Below are positions 25,804 through 34,330 of a DNA stretch of 64,000 bases, piece after piece; the first letter of the stretch is position 1; the number at the start of each line of letters is the position of its first letter. The position numbers were made by a program, and so were the translations under genes. The DNA lies in contig CAWEAD010000005.1 of NCBI GenBank assembly GCA_963807225.1, positions 1,364,001-1,428,000 on the forward strand. Reading direction: 5' to 3'. The notes below the pieces were generated by a model. It worked only from the letters and a program-made list of their open reading frames with translations, made no database searches and was not told the origin of the DNA. Origin of the DNA: JAGVGT01 sp963807225. Its GTDB lineage: Bacteria; Desulfobacterota; Desulfobulbia; Desulfobulbales; JAGXFP01.

Positions 25804-27064
25804 TTTTCACCAGGAAGGGCTGATCACCAATCTGCATGCCCTCTACGAGGCCTTCGACCGGGACGAGTATCTGCGCGTTCTGGAGACCAAGCTGGAGGAG
25901 TATTCCGCCCATCTCCAGATCAGCCTGCTGTTGCCCTGTCTCTATGCGGAGTTGGAGCAAAGGCAGGTACTGGACAATATCGTCGCCGAGATCAATAAGG
26001 TGCGTTATATCCGTTCCATCGTCGTGGCCCTGGGCGGTACCAACGATGAGACGCAGGCCAGGGAGGGAGTCAAGTACTTCCGGCAGCTGGCCCGCAAGGG
26101 CTGTGAGGTCAAGGTGATCTGGATCGAAGGCCCCCGGGTCCAGGCGGTGCTGCAGCGCTTGCGGGAGCGGGAGATCCCGGTGGGGGTGCAGGGCAAGGGA
26201 CAGTCGGTCTGGATCGCCCTGGGCTATATCCTGGGCCGCGAGGTGGCCGATGTGGTGGCCTTGCACGACTGCGATATCGTCACCTACGACCGGCTTCTGC
26301 TGGGCCGGCTGATCGAGCCGGTGGCCAACCCCAACAGCGATTTCGAATTCTGCAAAGGCTACTATGCCCGGATCTCGCCGACCGAAAGAACCATGAAGGG
26401 GCGGGTCACCCGGCTCTTCGTGGTGCCCTTCGTCGACGCCATGCTGCGGATCATGCGGCAGCGCCATCTCTATGAAAACGAGAAATTCTTCACCTATCAT
26501 CGTTCCTTCAATTATCCGCTGGCCGGCGAATTCAGCTTTTCCAACCACCTGGCCCGGGGCATTAATATCGCCTACGACTGGGGTCTTGAGGTCAGCACCC
26601 TGTCGGAAGTTTACCACCGCTTGATGCCCAGCAAGATCGCCCAGATCGACCTGGCCCCAAACTACGAGCACAAACACCAGGTTCTTTCGGCCGAGGATGC
26701 CAGCCGCGGTCTGCACCGGATGGTGGTGGATATAGCCAAGTTCTACCTCAACTACATGCGCTCGCACGGCTTCGAGTTGAGCGACGAGACGGTGGATATG
26801 CTGCTGCACACTTACTACCAGAATGGTCTCTCCTTCATCAAGAGTTACAGCGACGACGCCGAAGTCAACGGTTTGAGCTACGACCGCTTCGCCGAGGAGC
26901 AGGCCCTGCACCATTTTCGGGGTTTCGTCTGGCAGGCCTGGGAGCAGTGCAAGGGGCCGCACGTCAGCTCGGTGATCCCGTCCTGGAACCGGGTGCTATA
27001 TTCAGTGCCGGATATCTACGAGCATCTGATCAAGGCTATCGAGGATGACAATCGCCGACTCTGA
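25796..27064 (+). CDS. glycosyltransferase, probable glycosyl-3-phosphoglycerate synthase type
   Basis: A 422-residue cytoplasmic retaining glycosyltransferase with a GT-A fold. Start MADFHQEGLITNLHALYEAF follows GGAGGTGGCGC; an upstream in-frame start inside mpgP is rejected. Nucleotide-sugar features include SLLLPCLYAEL, the GKGQSVWIALGYILGREVAD segment and the metal motif HDCDIV (DxD) near 160. Later FEFCKGYYARIS and FPFSNH-like GEFSFSNHLARGI resemble acceptor regions of GpgS and mannosylglucosylglycerate enzymes. Position directly after an MpgP-type phosphatase suggests it makes the phosphorylated intermediate from a sugar nucleotide and 3-phosphoglycerate or a glycosyl derivative. The exact donor and acceptor are unknown. 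Confidence 0.7.
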   Translation: MADFHQEGLITNLHALYEAFDRDEYLRVLETKLEEYSAHLQISLLLPCLYAELEQRQVLDNIVAEINKVRYIRSIVVALGGTNDETQAREGVKYFRQLARKGCEVKVIWIEGPRVQAVLQRLREREIPVGVQGKGQSVWIALGYILGREVADVVALHDCDIVTYDRLLLGRLIEPVANPNSDFEFCKGYYARISPTERTMKGRVTRLFVVPFVDAMLRIMRQRHLYENEKFFTYHRSFNYPLAGEFSFSNHLARGINIAYDWGLEVSTLSEVYHRLMPSKIAQIDLAPNYEHKHQVLSAEDASRGLHRMVVDIAKFYLNYMRSHGFELSDETVDMLLHTYYQNGLSFIKSYSDDAEVNGLSYDRFAEEQALHHFRGFVWQAWEQCKGPHVSSVIPSWNRVLYSVPDIYEHLIKAIEDDNRRL

Positions 27065-28400
27065 GGATAAGCGGGACGTTTACGGCTCGATGCGGGGTCC
27101 GGCCCGGGAGATCTTCAAGGCCGGCGTGGCGGCGGTGCAGCCGGAACGGCTGTTGCCGGATACGGTTAGGCTGACCGGAAATCGTTTGTCGATCGGTGAG
27201 GTTGAATACCTGCTCGAAGAGGGGCAGAAGGTGCATCTGTTCGGCTCCGGCAAGGCGGCGGCCTCCATGGCCCGGGTCCTGGTGAAGATTCTCGGCGAGC
27301 GGCTGGCCGGCGGTTGTATCGTCACCAGTACCGAGGAGACAGTGGCGGGGTTGGAGGTGATTCGAGGCGGACATCCGATTCCGGATCAGGGCAGCCTGCG
27401 CGGCGGCGCCAGGCTGCTTGAGCGCCTGGCCGGACTGATGCCCGGGGATCTTTTTATCTATCTGCTCTCGGGCGGTTCCTCGGCCCTGATCGAGGCGCCT
27501 TTGGCGCCGCTATCCCTGGAGGATTTGCAGGAAACCTCCAGGCTTCTCCTGCGCTACAATGTTCCGATCCGCCAGGTCAACAAGGTGCGCAAGCATCTCT
27601 CCGCCCTGAAAGGTGGGCGACTGGGACAGGCCACCCGGGCTCAAGGGGCGGTGCTGGTGATCTCCGACGTGGTCGGCGACGACCTGGAAACCATCGGCTC
27701 GGGACCGCTCTACGGAGATTCCAGTACTTACCGGCAAACCCTGGAGATCTTGGCGCGGGCCGGTCTCAATGAGCAGGTCCCGGCGGCGGTTTTGAAGGTG
27801 CTGCGGGAAGGCGCCGCCGGAAGCCGACCCGAGACCCCGGAAGCTCCGGCCGAGAATATCCGCCACTTTTTGCTCGGCACCAACCGGGTGGCTTTAGAGG
27901 GCGCCGCCCGCAAGGCCGGGGAACTGGGCTTTGCGGTACGCCTCATGACCAGCGGGCTGGAAGGAGAAGCGGAAGCGGCCGCCGGTTTCATCTGCGCATT
28001 GGGGTTGGAACTCGCCCATTTTCAACCGCCGGAGCCGCCGGGCCTGGTCCTGCTCTTCGGCGGGGAAACCACGGTCACGGTTACCGGCTCGGGCCGGGGC
28101 GGTCGCAATCAGCAACTGGCCCTGGCCGCCCTGGCCCGGTTCGCCGGTGAACCGGCTCTGACCCTGCTCAGTGCCGGCACCGACGGGATAGACGGCAACT
28201 CCAAAGCGGCCGGGGCGGTGGCCGATGGCGCCGGTTTCCGGGCGGCGGCGGCGGCCGGGCTGGAAATCGACCGTTATCTGGCTGCAAATGACGCCACCTC
28301 TTTTTTCGAGCGGATCGACGGGCTGGTGCTTACCGGCCCAACCGGCACCAACGTCATGGACCTGGTCCTGTTAATCGTTACAGCCAAGGAGGAATCATGA
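27045..28400 (+). CDS. glycerate kinase (GckA/MOFRL family)
   Basis: A 451-residue kinase of the DUF4147-MOFRL family, which phosphorylates D-glycerate (usually to 2-phosphoglycerate). Typical blocks are VHLFGSGKAAASMARVLV, LLSGGSSALIEAPLAPLS, LVISDVVGDDLETIGSGP and the MOFRL domain end TLLSAGTDGIDGNSKAAGAV. It overlaps the upstream glycosyltransferase by 20 bases and shares ATGA with the next. The ATG at 27045 is used; an ATG at 27090 is a possible shorter start. Inside a glycosylglycerate cluster it may recycle glycerate released by solute breakdown, or balance glycerate and phosphoglycerate. That role is inference. Confidence 0.85.
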   Translation: MTIADSEDKRDVYGSMRGPAREIFKAGVAAVQPERLLPDTVRLTGNRLSIGEVEYLLEEGQKVHLFGSGKAAASMARVLVKILGERLAGGCIVTSTEETVAGLEVIRGGHPIPDQGSLRGGARLLERLAGLMPGDLFIYLLSGGSSALIEAPLAPLSLEDLQETSRLLLRYNVPIRQVNKVRKHLSALKGGRLGQATRAQGAVLVISDVVGDDLETIGSGPLYGDSSTYRQTLEILARAGLNEQVPAAVLKVLREGAAGSRPETPEAPAENIRHFLLGTNRVALEGAARKAGELGFAVRLMTSGLEGEAEAAAGFICALGLELAHFQPPEPPGLVLLFGGETTVTVTGSGRGGRNQQLALAALARFAGEPALTLLSAGTDGIDGNSKAAGAVADGAGFRAAAAAGLEIDRYLAANDATSFFERIDGLVLTGPTGTNVMDLVLLIVTAKEES

Positions 28401-29647
28401 GTCGAACCGGACGTTTTTCCAGCGCTCTGCGGGAGTTCACTCGCAAGCAGATTGAGCAGCTGGGCCATACCGATCTGGTGGTCGGCATCCCGGCCTATTA
28501 CAGCGATGAGTCCATCGCCCACGTTATTACCCAGGTGTCGATGGGGCTGGAGCGTCATTACCCGGAAATGCGGGCCTTGATTATGGTGGCCGACGGCGGC
28601 TCGACCGACGACACCCGGGAAGTGGCCCAGAATGTCGAGCAGTACTACTACAATCTGGAGACCATTATCACCATCTACCGGGGTATGCCCGGTAAAGGTA
28701 CTGCCTTTCGGGCCATCTTCGAGGCGGCCCGGTTTTTGCGAGCCAAAGCGGTGGCGGTTTTCGATTCCGACCTCAAGTCGATCAACCCGGGCTGGGTCAA
28801 GAATATCCTGGCCCCGGTCCTGGAGGGATTCGATTTTGTCGCCCCCGACTATTCCCGCTTCAAATTCGACGGCACCATCACCAACACCATCGCTTACAAC
28901 CTGACCCGGGCCCTCTACGGCTGGAATATCCGCCAACCCATCGGCGGCGATTTCGGCCTCTCGTTGCCCTTGGTCAAGCATTATCTGGAGCAGGAGGTCT
29001 GGGATACCGATATTGCCAAGTTCGGGGTCGATATCTGGATGACCACCACTGCCATCACCGGCGGCTTCAAACTTTGCCAGACCAGGCTGGGCGCCAAGAT
29101 CCACGGCGAAAAGGACCCGGCTGCCGACCTCGGCCCCATGTTCCGGGAGGTGGTGGGCACCATCTTCCGTCTAATGGAGGAAAACCGGAAATTCTGGCAA
29201 GGGGTCAAAGGCAGTCAGACACCGCCTATCTTTGGCGAGGCGGTGGGGGTGCAGCCTGAACCATTCGCCATCGATACCGCTCAGTTGGTGGAGTATTTCC
29301 GGTTGGGCTATCAGAACTTCGGCGGGGTCTGGAAGAAAATTATCGACCCGGAGGATTTCACCATTGTCGAACAGCTGGCCAAGGGAGGGAAGAGCGACGG
29401 CTTCGAGCTGCCGGTGGAGTCCTGGGTGCGAATCGTCTATCGCTACGCCTGCCACTGCACCAGCGTCGAGCGCCAGCGCATGAAGATCATCGACACCATG
29501 ATCCCGCTCTATAACGCCCGAGTGGCTTCTCTGGTCACCGTGCTGGCCGACAAAAGCCAGGAGGAGGCCGAGGAATACTATGACGCCCAGGCCCGGGTTT
29601 TCGAAGAGATGAAGCCCTATCTGCTGGAGCAGTGGCCGGAGGGGTAA
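28397..29647 (+). CDS. glycosyltransferase, probable glucosylglycerate synthase-like
   Basis: A 416-residue GT-A glycosyltransferase, last in the solute cluster, with AAGGAGG before an ATG that overlaps the kinase stop. The donor-binding region is LVVGIPAYYSDESIAHVIT with MVADGGSTDDTREVAQN. GMPGKGTAFRAIFEAARFL and the DxD motif VFDSDLKSINPGW follow near 110-125. A conserved acceptor loop is RQPIGGDFGLSLPLVKHYL. This pattern is that of the GpgS/Ggs group (GT81), which transfers glucose to glycerate or 3-phosphoglycerate. It is clearly different from the other glycosyltransferase of the cluster. Together they may build a disaccharide solute such as mannosylglucosylglycerate. The product is not proven. 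Confidence 0.7.
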   Translation: MSRTGRFSSALREFTRKQIEQLGHTDLVVGIPAYYSDESIAHVITQVSMGLERHYPEMRALIMVADGGSTDDTREVAQNVEQYYYNLETIITIYRGMPGKGTAFRAIFEAARFLRAKAVAVFDSDLKSINPGWVKNILAPVLEGFDFVAPDYSRFKFDGTITNTIAYNLTRALYGWNIRQPIGGDFGLSLPLVKHYLEQEVWDTDIAKFGVDIWMTTTAITGGFKLCQTRLGAKIHGEKDPAADLGPMFREVVGTIFRLMEENRKFWQGVKGSQTPPIFGEAVGVQPEPFAIDTAQLVEYFRLGYQNFGGVWKKIIDPEDFTIVEQLAKGGKSDGFELPVESWVRIVYRYACHCTSVERQRMKIIDTMIPLYNARVASLVTVLADKSQEEAEEYYDAQARVFEEMKPYLLEQWPEG

Positions 29648-29739
29648 GGGGCAGGTGGGGTGAATTCAGGATCAAGGAGTCGGGATGCGGAGCATTCTTC
29701 ACCGCGGCTTGATATCCGAAACCTTTAATCAGGCTTGAA

Positions 29740-29817
29740 GTTCGCAGGTGGGCACGAATTCGTGCCCAGGCCGAATAATGCGAACCTTCCGAAACGGCGG
29801 CACAAATGCCGCCCACC
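29740..29817. repeat. nested palindromic intergenic element
   Basis: The 190-base gap between the solute cluster and serS contains a perfect 20-bp palindrome (29749-29768, TGGGCACG and its complement around AATT). It is framed by GTTCGCA/TGCGAAC (29740-29746, 29779-29785). Next to it is a stem-loop GGCGGCA/TGCCGCC (29796-29802, 29807-29813). GGTGGGC (29747-29753) also pairs with GCCCACC (29811-29817). The nesting looks like a REP/BIME or small MITE-type element rather than a terminator, since no T-run follows. Confidence 0.6.
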
Positions 29818-29838
29818 CTGTATTTAGGTGACTCCCGA

Positions 29839-31149
29839 TCAGTGCTTACCGCCGCCGCAACAGTTGCAGGGGGCCGGGACGAAGTGGTTTTTGAAATAAG
29901 GTTCCAGAATGGCCGGGATCTTGATGGTGCCGTCTTCCTGCTGGTAGTTCTCGAAAATGGCAGCCAGGGTTCTACCCACGGCCAGACCGGAACCGTTCAG
30001 GGTATGGACCAGGCGGCTCTTGTTGGAATCGCGGGGCCGGTAACGGATGGAACCCCGGCGGGCCTGGAAATCGAGAAAGTTGCTGCAGGAGGAAATCTCC
30101 CGGTACTTATCCTGGGCCGGCATCCAGACTTCGATATCGTAAGTCTTGGAGGAGGAAAAGCCAAGATCGCCGCTGCAGAGCTGGACCACCCGGTAGGGCA
30201 GGTCGAGCAGCTGCAGGACCTCCTCGGCGTCGGCCAGGAGGATCTCCAACTCCAGATCGCTGGTCTCCGGGGTGGTGAATTTGACCAGCTCGACTTTATC
30301 GAACTGGTGCTGGCGGATCAGCCCCCGGGTGTCCTTGCCGTAGGAGCCGGCTTCGGAGCGAAAGCAGGGGGTGTAGGCGCAGTACTTGATCGGCAGCTCC
30401 TTCTCGGCCAGGGTCTCGTCGCGGTGGATGTTGGTCACCGGCACCTCGGCGGTGGGGATCAGCCAGAGGTCGCGATCGGAGACTCCGGTCTTGAAGAGAT
30501 CGGCGGCGAACTTAGGCAGCTGCCCGGTGGCGGTCATGGTCTCGGTGTTGACCAGAAAGGGCGGCAGCACTTCCAGGTAACCGTGCTTCTGGGTGTGGAG
30601 ATCGAGCATGAAGTTGATCAAGGCCCGCTCCATCCGGGAGGCGAAGCCCTTCAAGAGGGCGAAGCGCGCCCCGGAGAGTTTGGCGGCCCGGTCGAAATCG
30701 ATGATGTCCAAGGCCTCGCCCAGTTCGAAGTGGGCCTTTGGAGTATAGGCAAACCGCGGCACCACGCCCCATTTTTTGATCTCGACGTTGTCGCTGTCGT
30801 CCTTGCCGAAGGGGGTGGTGTCATGGCAGAGGTTGGGGATTTCCATGACAATGTCCTGAAGCAGTCGATCGACTTCGGTCAATCTCCCTTCCAACTCCTT
30901 AATCCGCTCACCTACCTGGCGCATCTTGGCCATCAGCGGCTCAGTTTCGTGGCCGCTTTTCTTCAGGACGCCGATCTCCTGGGAAGCGGTCTTGCGCTGA
31001 TTGCGCAAGGTTTCCGCTTCGGTCAACAAAGTGCGGCGCTCCTGATCCAGGGCGGCGAAGTTGTCCAGGCCGGCGGTGGACATGCCCCGAAAACGCATCT
31101 TTTCCTTGACCAGATCCAGATTTTCCCGAATGAAACGGAGTTCAAGCAT
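29839..31149 (-). CDS. serS: seryl-tRNA synthetase
   Basis: A 436-residue class II aminoacyl-tRNA synthetase charging tRNA-Ser (and tRNA-Sec). The N-terminal two-helix coiled-coil arm that grips the tRNA variable loop runs over about residues 30-100, after MLELRFIRENLDLVKEKMRF. The catalytic core has LIPTAEVPVTNIHRDE, motif 2 TPCFRSEAGSYGKDTRGLIR, EISSCSNFLDFQARRGSIRY and motif 3 LNGSGLAVGRTLAAIFENYQ. Length and motifs are standard. It is transcribed alone, against the flanking plus-strand genes. Confidence 0.96.
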   Translation of the reverse strand: MLELRFIRENLDLVKEKMRFRGMSTAGLDNFAALDQERRTLLTEAETLRNQRKTASQEIGVLKKSGHETEPLMAKMRQVGERIKELEGRLTEVDRLLQDIVMEIPNLCHDTTPFGKDDSDNVEIKKWGVVPRFAYTPKAHFELGEALDIIDFDRAAKLSGARFALLKGFASRMERALINFMLDLHTQKHGYLEVLPPFLVNTETMTATGQLPKFAADLFKTGVSDRDLWLIPTAEVPVTNIHRDETLAEKELPIKYCAYTPCFRSEAGSYGKDTRGLIRQHQFDKVELVKFTTPETSDLELEILLADAEEVLQLLDLPYRVVQLCSGDLGFSSSKTYDIEVWMPAQDKYREISSCSNFLDFQARRGSIRYRPRDSNKSRLVHTLNGSGLAVGRTLAAIFENYQQEDGTIKIPAILEPYFKNHFVPAPCNCCGGGKH

Positions 31150-31366
31150 GAGAGGATTCCTAATGAAATATTTTATTGCCCGGCAGTAATCGCCGATATG
31201 GCCGAAACGAAAAGACTTTTAGCATGCGGTCCGGCAGAAATCAAGGGGCGGTACCACCTGTAGGCCGGTCCTTATCTTTGACAATCAGGATTGATAACTG
31301 CTAGAATCGCTGAAACTGGCGGTGCGGTTGTGGTTGGCATATCCTTTTGATTATGTGAGGCCTTAG

Positions 31367-31750
31367 ATGATTCAGCGAGTCGTTTTTCTGGTTCTGGCCT
31401 GTGTCGTCGGCGGTTTCCTCTGGAGCGGCAGGTCCATGGCCCAGGAATGCTTAAACGGTTCCTGCCATCAGGGCCTGACCAAGGTCAGATATCTTCACGG
31501 ACCGGTGGCGGCCGAGATGGCCGGAGTCAAGGCCTGCGTGATCTGCCATGAGCCGGTTGGGGCCAAGTGCACCTCCAGCAAAGCCGGCGTCTTCAAGCTG
31601 AAGAGCAAGGCTCTCTGCCTGACCTGCCACGACAAGGGCACCGGATCCCAGCACAGCCAAGGGCTGGTCGAATCCCAGTGCCTTTTGTGCCATGATCCCC
31701 ACGGATCCGAGACTAGCCCCCAGCTGCTCAGGGTCGTCCGCAAGAAGTAG
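31367..31750 (+). CDS. secreted tetrahaem c-type cytochrome
   Basis: A 127-residue exported cytochrome. The signal peptide (VVFLVLACVVGGFLWSG) is cleaved near AQE. Four haem sites follow: CLNGSCH at 28-34 (CX4CH spacing), CVICH at 57, CLTCH at 84 and CLLCH at 105. Extra histidines (H44, H96, H110-like positions) could act as distal ligands, as in bis-His low-potential cytochromes. The layout resembles doubled-CxxCH and cytochrome c3-like periplasmic carriers of anaerobic sulfur or metal reducers. It is a single-gene unit between divergent serS and convergent moeA. Redox partner unknown. Confidence 0.82.
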   Translation: MIQRVVFLVLACVVGGFLWSGRSMAQECLNGSCHQGLTKVRYLHGPVAAEMAGVKACVICHEPVGAKCTSSKAGVFKLKSKALCLTCHDKGTGSQHSQGLVESQCLLCHDPHGSETSPQLLRVVRKK

Positions 31751-31760
31751 TTCCGACCGG

Positions 31761-31779
31761 CTGCTGCCGCCGGCAGCAG
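31761..31779. terminator. GC-rich hairpin after the tetrahaem cytochrome
   Basis: A 9-bp perfect stem (CTGCTGCCG and CGGCAGCAG around a single C) begins ten bases after the cytochrome stop. The following TTCTA is only weakly T-rich, so it may be a poor intrinsic terminator shared by convergent genes. Confidence 0.4.
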
Positions 31780-31897
31780 TTCTATCACCTGCTGAATTAC
31801 CGGTGGTATCAGCAAAATTGCCATCAGGCAAGTACAACGGCCAAATGGTCATTGCCCACTATTTACCCTAACGATAAATCGCCTGTGAACGCTAAGG

Positions 31898-33073
31898 TCA
31901 GCGGGCCGGGTGGATGGTTACTATGGCCCCGGCCGGTAGCTGCCTGGTCCGGGCCGGCAGGACGATGACGCAGTTGCTCGCTTCGTCGCGGCCGGCCAGG
32001 CGCACGGTCATACCTTCTCCCGTCGACAGATAAACCCCTCCCTTCAGATTGGCAATCGTTCGACCCTTGCAGGTTAATTTTTCGCTGAGTCGAACCCGCA
32101 ACGACCGCGGGGTTCTCCGGCCGGACAGTTTAAACAGCAACGGTCGCACCAGTTCATTGAATATCAGTCTGACGGCCGGAGGCGGGCCGGGGAGGGCGAC
32201 GATCAAGGAATCCCCCCACCGTCCCAGCCGGGTATGTTGCCCGGGTTTGACCGCCAGGCCGGCAAAGACGGTTTCCAGCTCAAGTTCGGCAAAAACCCGT
32301 TCCATCAGATCGTAGCGACCCGGGCCGGTACCGCCGGTGGTGAGAAGCAGGGACGGCCGGGTGACCAGCATTGCCCTTATTCGTTCCAAGATGTCTCCCG
32401 ATCGGTCCGGGGCGATTTCCAGAAATTCTGCCTCGCCGCCGTTTTCCTGGATCAGACCCTGAAGCAGCAGGAGGTTGGCGCTGAAGATCTGCCCCGGGCC
32501 CAGGGTGGTGCCGGGAACAACCAGTTCGCTGCCGGTACAGAGCACCGCCACCCTTGGCACCCGGTGCACCGCGACCCGGCTGACTCCGGCTGCGGCGGCC
32601 AGGGCCAGCGTTTCCGGGAGCAGAAGGTCGCCGGCGGCGGCGATGCGGCGGCCCGGGGCCAGATCGCAACCGGGCCGGCGAATATGGTCGGGGCCGTCCG
32701 GGCCGGTCAGGTTCAGCACCCCCTTTTCTTCCCGGGTTTCCTCCAGAGGGACGATCAGATCGCATCCGTCCGGCACCGGCGCGCCGGTCATGATGCGCAG
32801 GGCCTGACCCACTCCGCAGGATGGTGATTTTTGACAACCGGCCGCCACTTCTCCGATAACGGTCAGCGGTTGGCGTCGGTCGCGTCGATGCAGGGCGTAG
32901 CCGTCGCGGGCGGCCTGGGCGAAAGGCGGTACCGGCAGCAGAGCGGTCAAGTGGCCGGCCGCAACCCGGCCCAAGGCCCGGCTCAGGGGAATCGCCTCCG
33001 GCGGCTCCGGGTGGCAGCGAGCGGTTGCCTCACGGACCGCCTGACTCAGGGAATGTAGTTTAGCTTTCGTCAT
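31898..33073 (-). CDS. moeA: molybdopterin molybdotransferase
   Basis: MoeA inserts molybdate into adenylylated molybdopterin. The roughly 390-residue product has LPVPPFAQAARDGYALHRRD near the N-terminus, RIMTGAPVPDGCDLIVPLEE, and the MogA-like domain VAVLCTGSELVVPGTTLGPG. The nucleotide loop is TTGGTGPGRYDLMERVFAEL and KPGQHTRLGRWGDSLIVALPG follows. The ATG at 33073 is preferred to a TTG five codons upstream. The substitution of TGPGRYD for the usual VSVGDYD is noted, but the domain is otherwise intact. It overlaps the end of mobA by 14 bases and is last in mobB-mobA-moeA. Confidence 0.9.
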   Translation of the reverse strand: MTKAKLHSLSQAVREATARCHPEPPEAIPLSRALGRVAAGHLTALLPVPPFAQAARDGYALHRRDRRQPLTVIGEVAAGCQKSPSCGVGQALRIMTGAPVPDGCDLIVPLEETREEKGVLNLTGPDGPDHIRRPGCDLAPGRRIAAAGDLLLPETLALAAAAGVSRVAVHRVPRVAVLCTGSELVVPGTTLGPGQIFSANLLLLQGLIQENGGEAEFLEIAPDRSGDILERIRAMLVTRPSLLLTTGGTGPGRYDLMERVFAELELETVFAGLAVKPGQHTRLGRWGDSLIVALPGPPPAVRLIFNELVRPLLFKLSGRRTPRSLRVRLSEKLTCKGRTIANLKGGVYLSTGEGMTVRLAGRDEASNCVIVLPARTRQLPAGAIVTIHPAR

Positions 33074-33647
33074 GGGGCAGATCGGCAATGGTATTAATGT
33101 TGCCGAATGAACGACCGGGGGTAGCGGTAATCCCGGCCATTGTTTCCTGATCGATTTCCAGGACCCGCAAAGAGCCCAAGCCCTCCTGGATTTTTCGGAC
33201 GCCGATGGTCAGAGCCGAGGCAATCCGGGGCAAGGCAGTGCGGGAGTACACGGCATGCAAGGGTTCGGGACCGGCGCTGGTCACGGGCAGGACCACGTCA
33301 TAACCGGCGGCCCGCTCGCAAAGGTAGACGATCAACTTCGGGTCCAAAGTCGGCATATCGCAGCCGGTCACGAAGATGAAGGGGGTAGAGGCATGATGCA
33401 GGGCGGCCTGGATGCCGGCCAGCGGCCCGTTCCCGGGCAATAAATCTGGGACCATGGGCCAGCCCAGAAAGCTGTACAGTTCGGGACTGTTGGTAACCAG
33501 CAGCAGGCGGTCGAAAAGGGTGGCCAGAACACGGGCCGGGTGCTCGATCAGACGGCAGCCCTTAAAACGGGCCAGAGCCTTGTTGCTGCCGAAACGGAGG
33601 CTCTGCCCGCCGGCCAGCAGGACACCGGTAAACTCAGAGCGAGGCAT
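33060..33647 (-). CDS. mobA: molybdenum cofactor guanylyltransferase
   Basis: A 195-residue nucleotidyltransferase that attaches GMP to Mo-molybdopterin to form the MGD cofactor used by DMSO-reductase-family enzymes. It carries the GTP-binding signature GVLLAGGQSLRFGSNKALA, the segment LLPGNGPLAGIQAALHHAS and the metal-site FVTGCDMPTLDPKLI. It overlaps mobB by 14 bases at its start and moeA by 14 at its end. The presence of MobA implies the organism uses the guanine-dinucleotide form of the cofactor. Confidence 0.9.
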   Translation of the reverse strand: MPRSEFTGVLLAGGQSLRFGSNKALARFKGCRLIEHPARVLATLFDRLLLVTNSPELYSFLGWPMVPDLLPGNGPLAGIQAALHHASTPFIFVTGCDMPTLDPKLIVYLCERAAGYDVVLPVTSAGPEPLHAVYSRTALPRIASALTIGVRKIQEGLGSLRVLEIDQETMAGITATPGRSFGNINTIADLPHDES

Positions 33648-34299
33648 CGGGATCAGGATGGATAGTCAGGGTGATTTCCCGGCCGTCTTCACAGCCCTTG
33701 AGGGCGGAAGTCATGCCGGTTACGGTCCGGGCCAGGAATTGTTCGACAAAATCGTTCAGGGCTACCGGTTGTCCGTCGACCAGCAAGGTGGCCCGAACCG
33801 GCCCGGGCCGGACCAGGAAGCGCTTGACGATGAAATCGGCCAGGCCGATAGTATCATCCAGGCTGAACCAGGGGAGATTGTCGGCGGTTGCCCGGTCGCT
33901 GACCAGGGCCTGCCAGGTTCGGTCTCTGTCGGTCAGTGGGCTGGCATGGGCGGAGCTGCGGTGGACCTCGATCTTGGGCAGGTCGGTGTGTTTGTAGCCC
34001 TCGGCCAGAACCAGATCGACGTCGTAAAAGTAGCGGTCGACCAGTTCGGCCACCGCCGGGTCGCGGTCGTTGTCACGGATCAGCCCCAGACCGGTCGGCG
34101 AGGAAAGGGCGACCACGCGGGCACCGGCCTGTTTGTGCCGCCAGGTGTCCTTTCCCTCCCGGTCAAAAGCGAATTCATGGACATGGTGTTTGATGGTGCC
34201 GATCTTATAGCCGCGGCTGCCGAGTTCCGGAATCAGTTTTTCCAGCAGGGTGGTCTTGCCGCAGTCTGGTTTGCCGACAAAGGCGATGACGGGTGGCAT
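33634..34299 (-). CDS. mobB: molybdopterin-guanine dinucleotide biosynthesis adaptor protein
   Basis: A P-loop GTP-binding protein assisting MobA. Start MPPVIAFVGKPDCGKTTLLE is used because it places the P-loop at the N-terminus; the frame is open 24 codons further upstream. Family blocks are GYKIGTIKHHVHEFAFDREG and LVLAEGYKHTDLPKIEVHR. A C-terminal extension of about 60 residues (VRATLLVDGQPVALNDFVEQ onward) goes beyond the minimal MobB and is of unknown role. It is first of the three cofactor genes, 31 bases after the HIT gene. Confidence 0.88.
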   Translation of the reverse strand: MPPVIAFVGKPDCGKTTLLEKLIPELGSRGYKIGTIKHHVHEFAFDREGKDTWRHKQAGARVVALSSPTGLGLIRDNDRDPAVAELVDRYFYDVDLVLAEGYKHTDLPKIEVHRSSAHASPLTDRDRTWQALVSDRATADNLPWFSLDDTIGLADFIVKRFLVRPGPVRATLLVDGQPVALNDFVEQFLARTVTGMTSALKGCEDGREITLTIHPDPDASL

Positions 34300-34330
34300 G
34301 GGTTGCGTCGGGGTAAGCCGGGAGCAGGTT

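Noticed and set aside
25721..26962. A 413-residue minus-strand frame opposite the first solute-cluster glycosyltransferase
   Set aside because: Antisense shadow of a well-supported gene; composition of His/Gln/Gly repeats without conserved motifs.
29806..31263. A 485-residue plus-strand frame opposite serS
   Set aside because: SerS motifs on the minus strand are complete; the plus-strand translation is low-complexity shadow.
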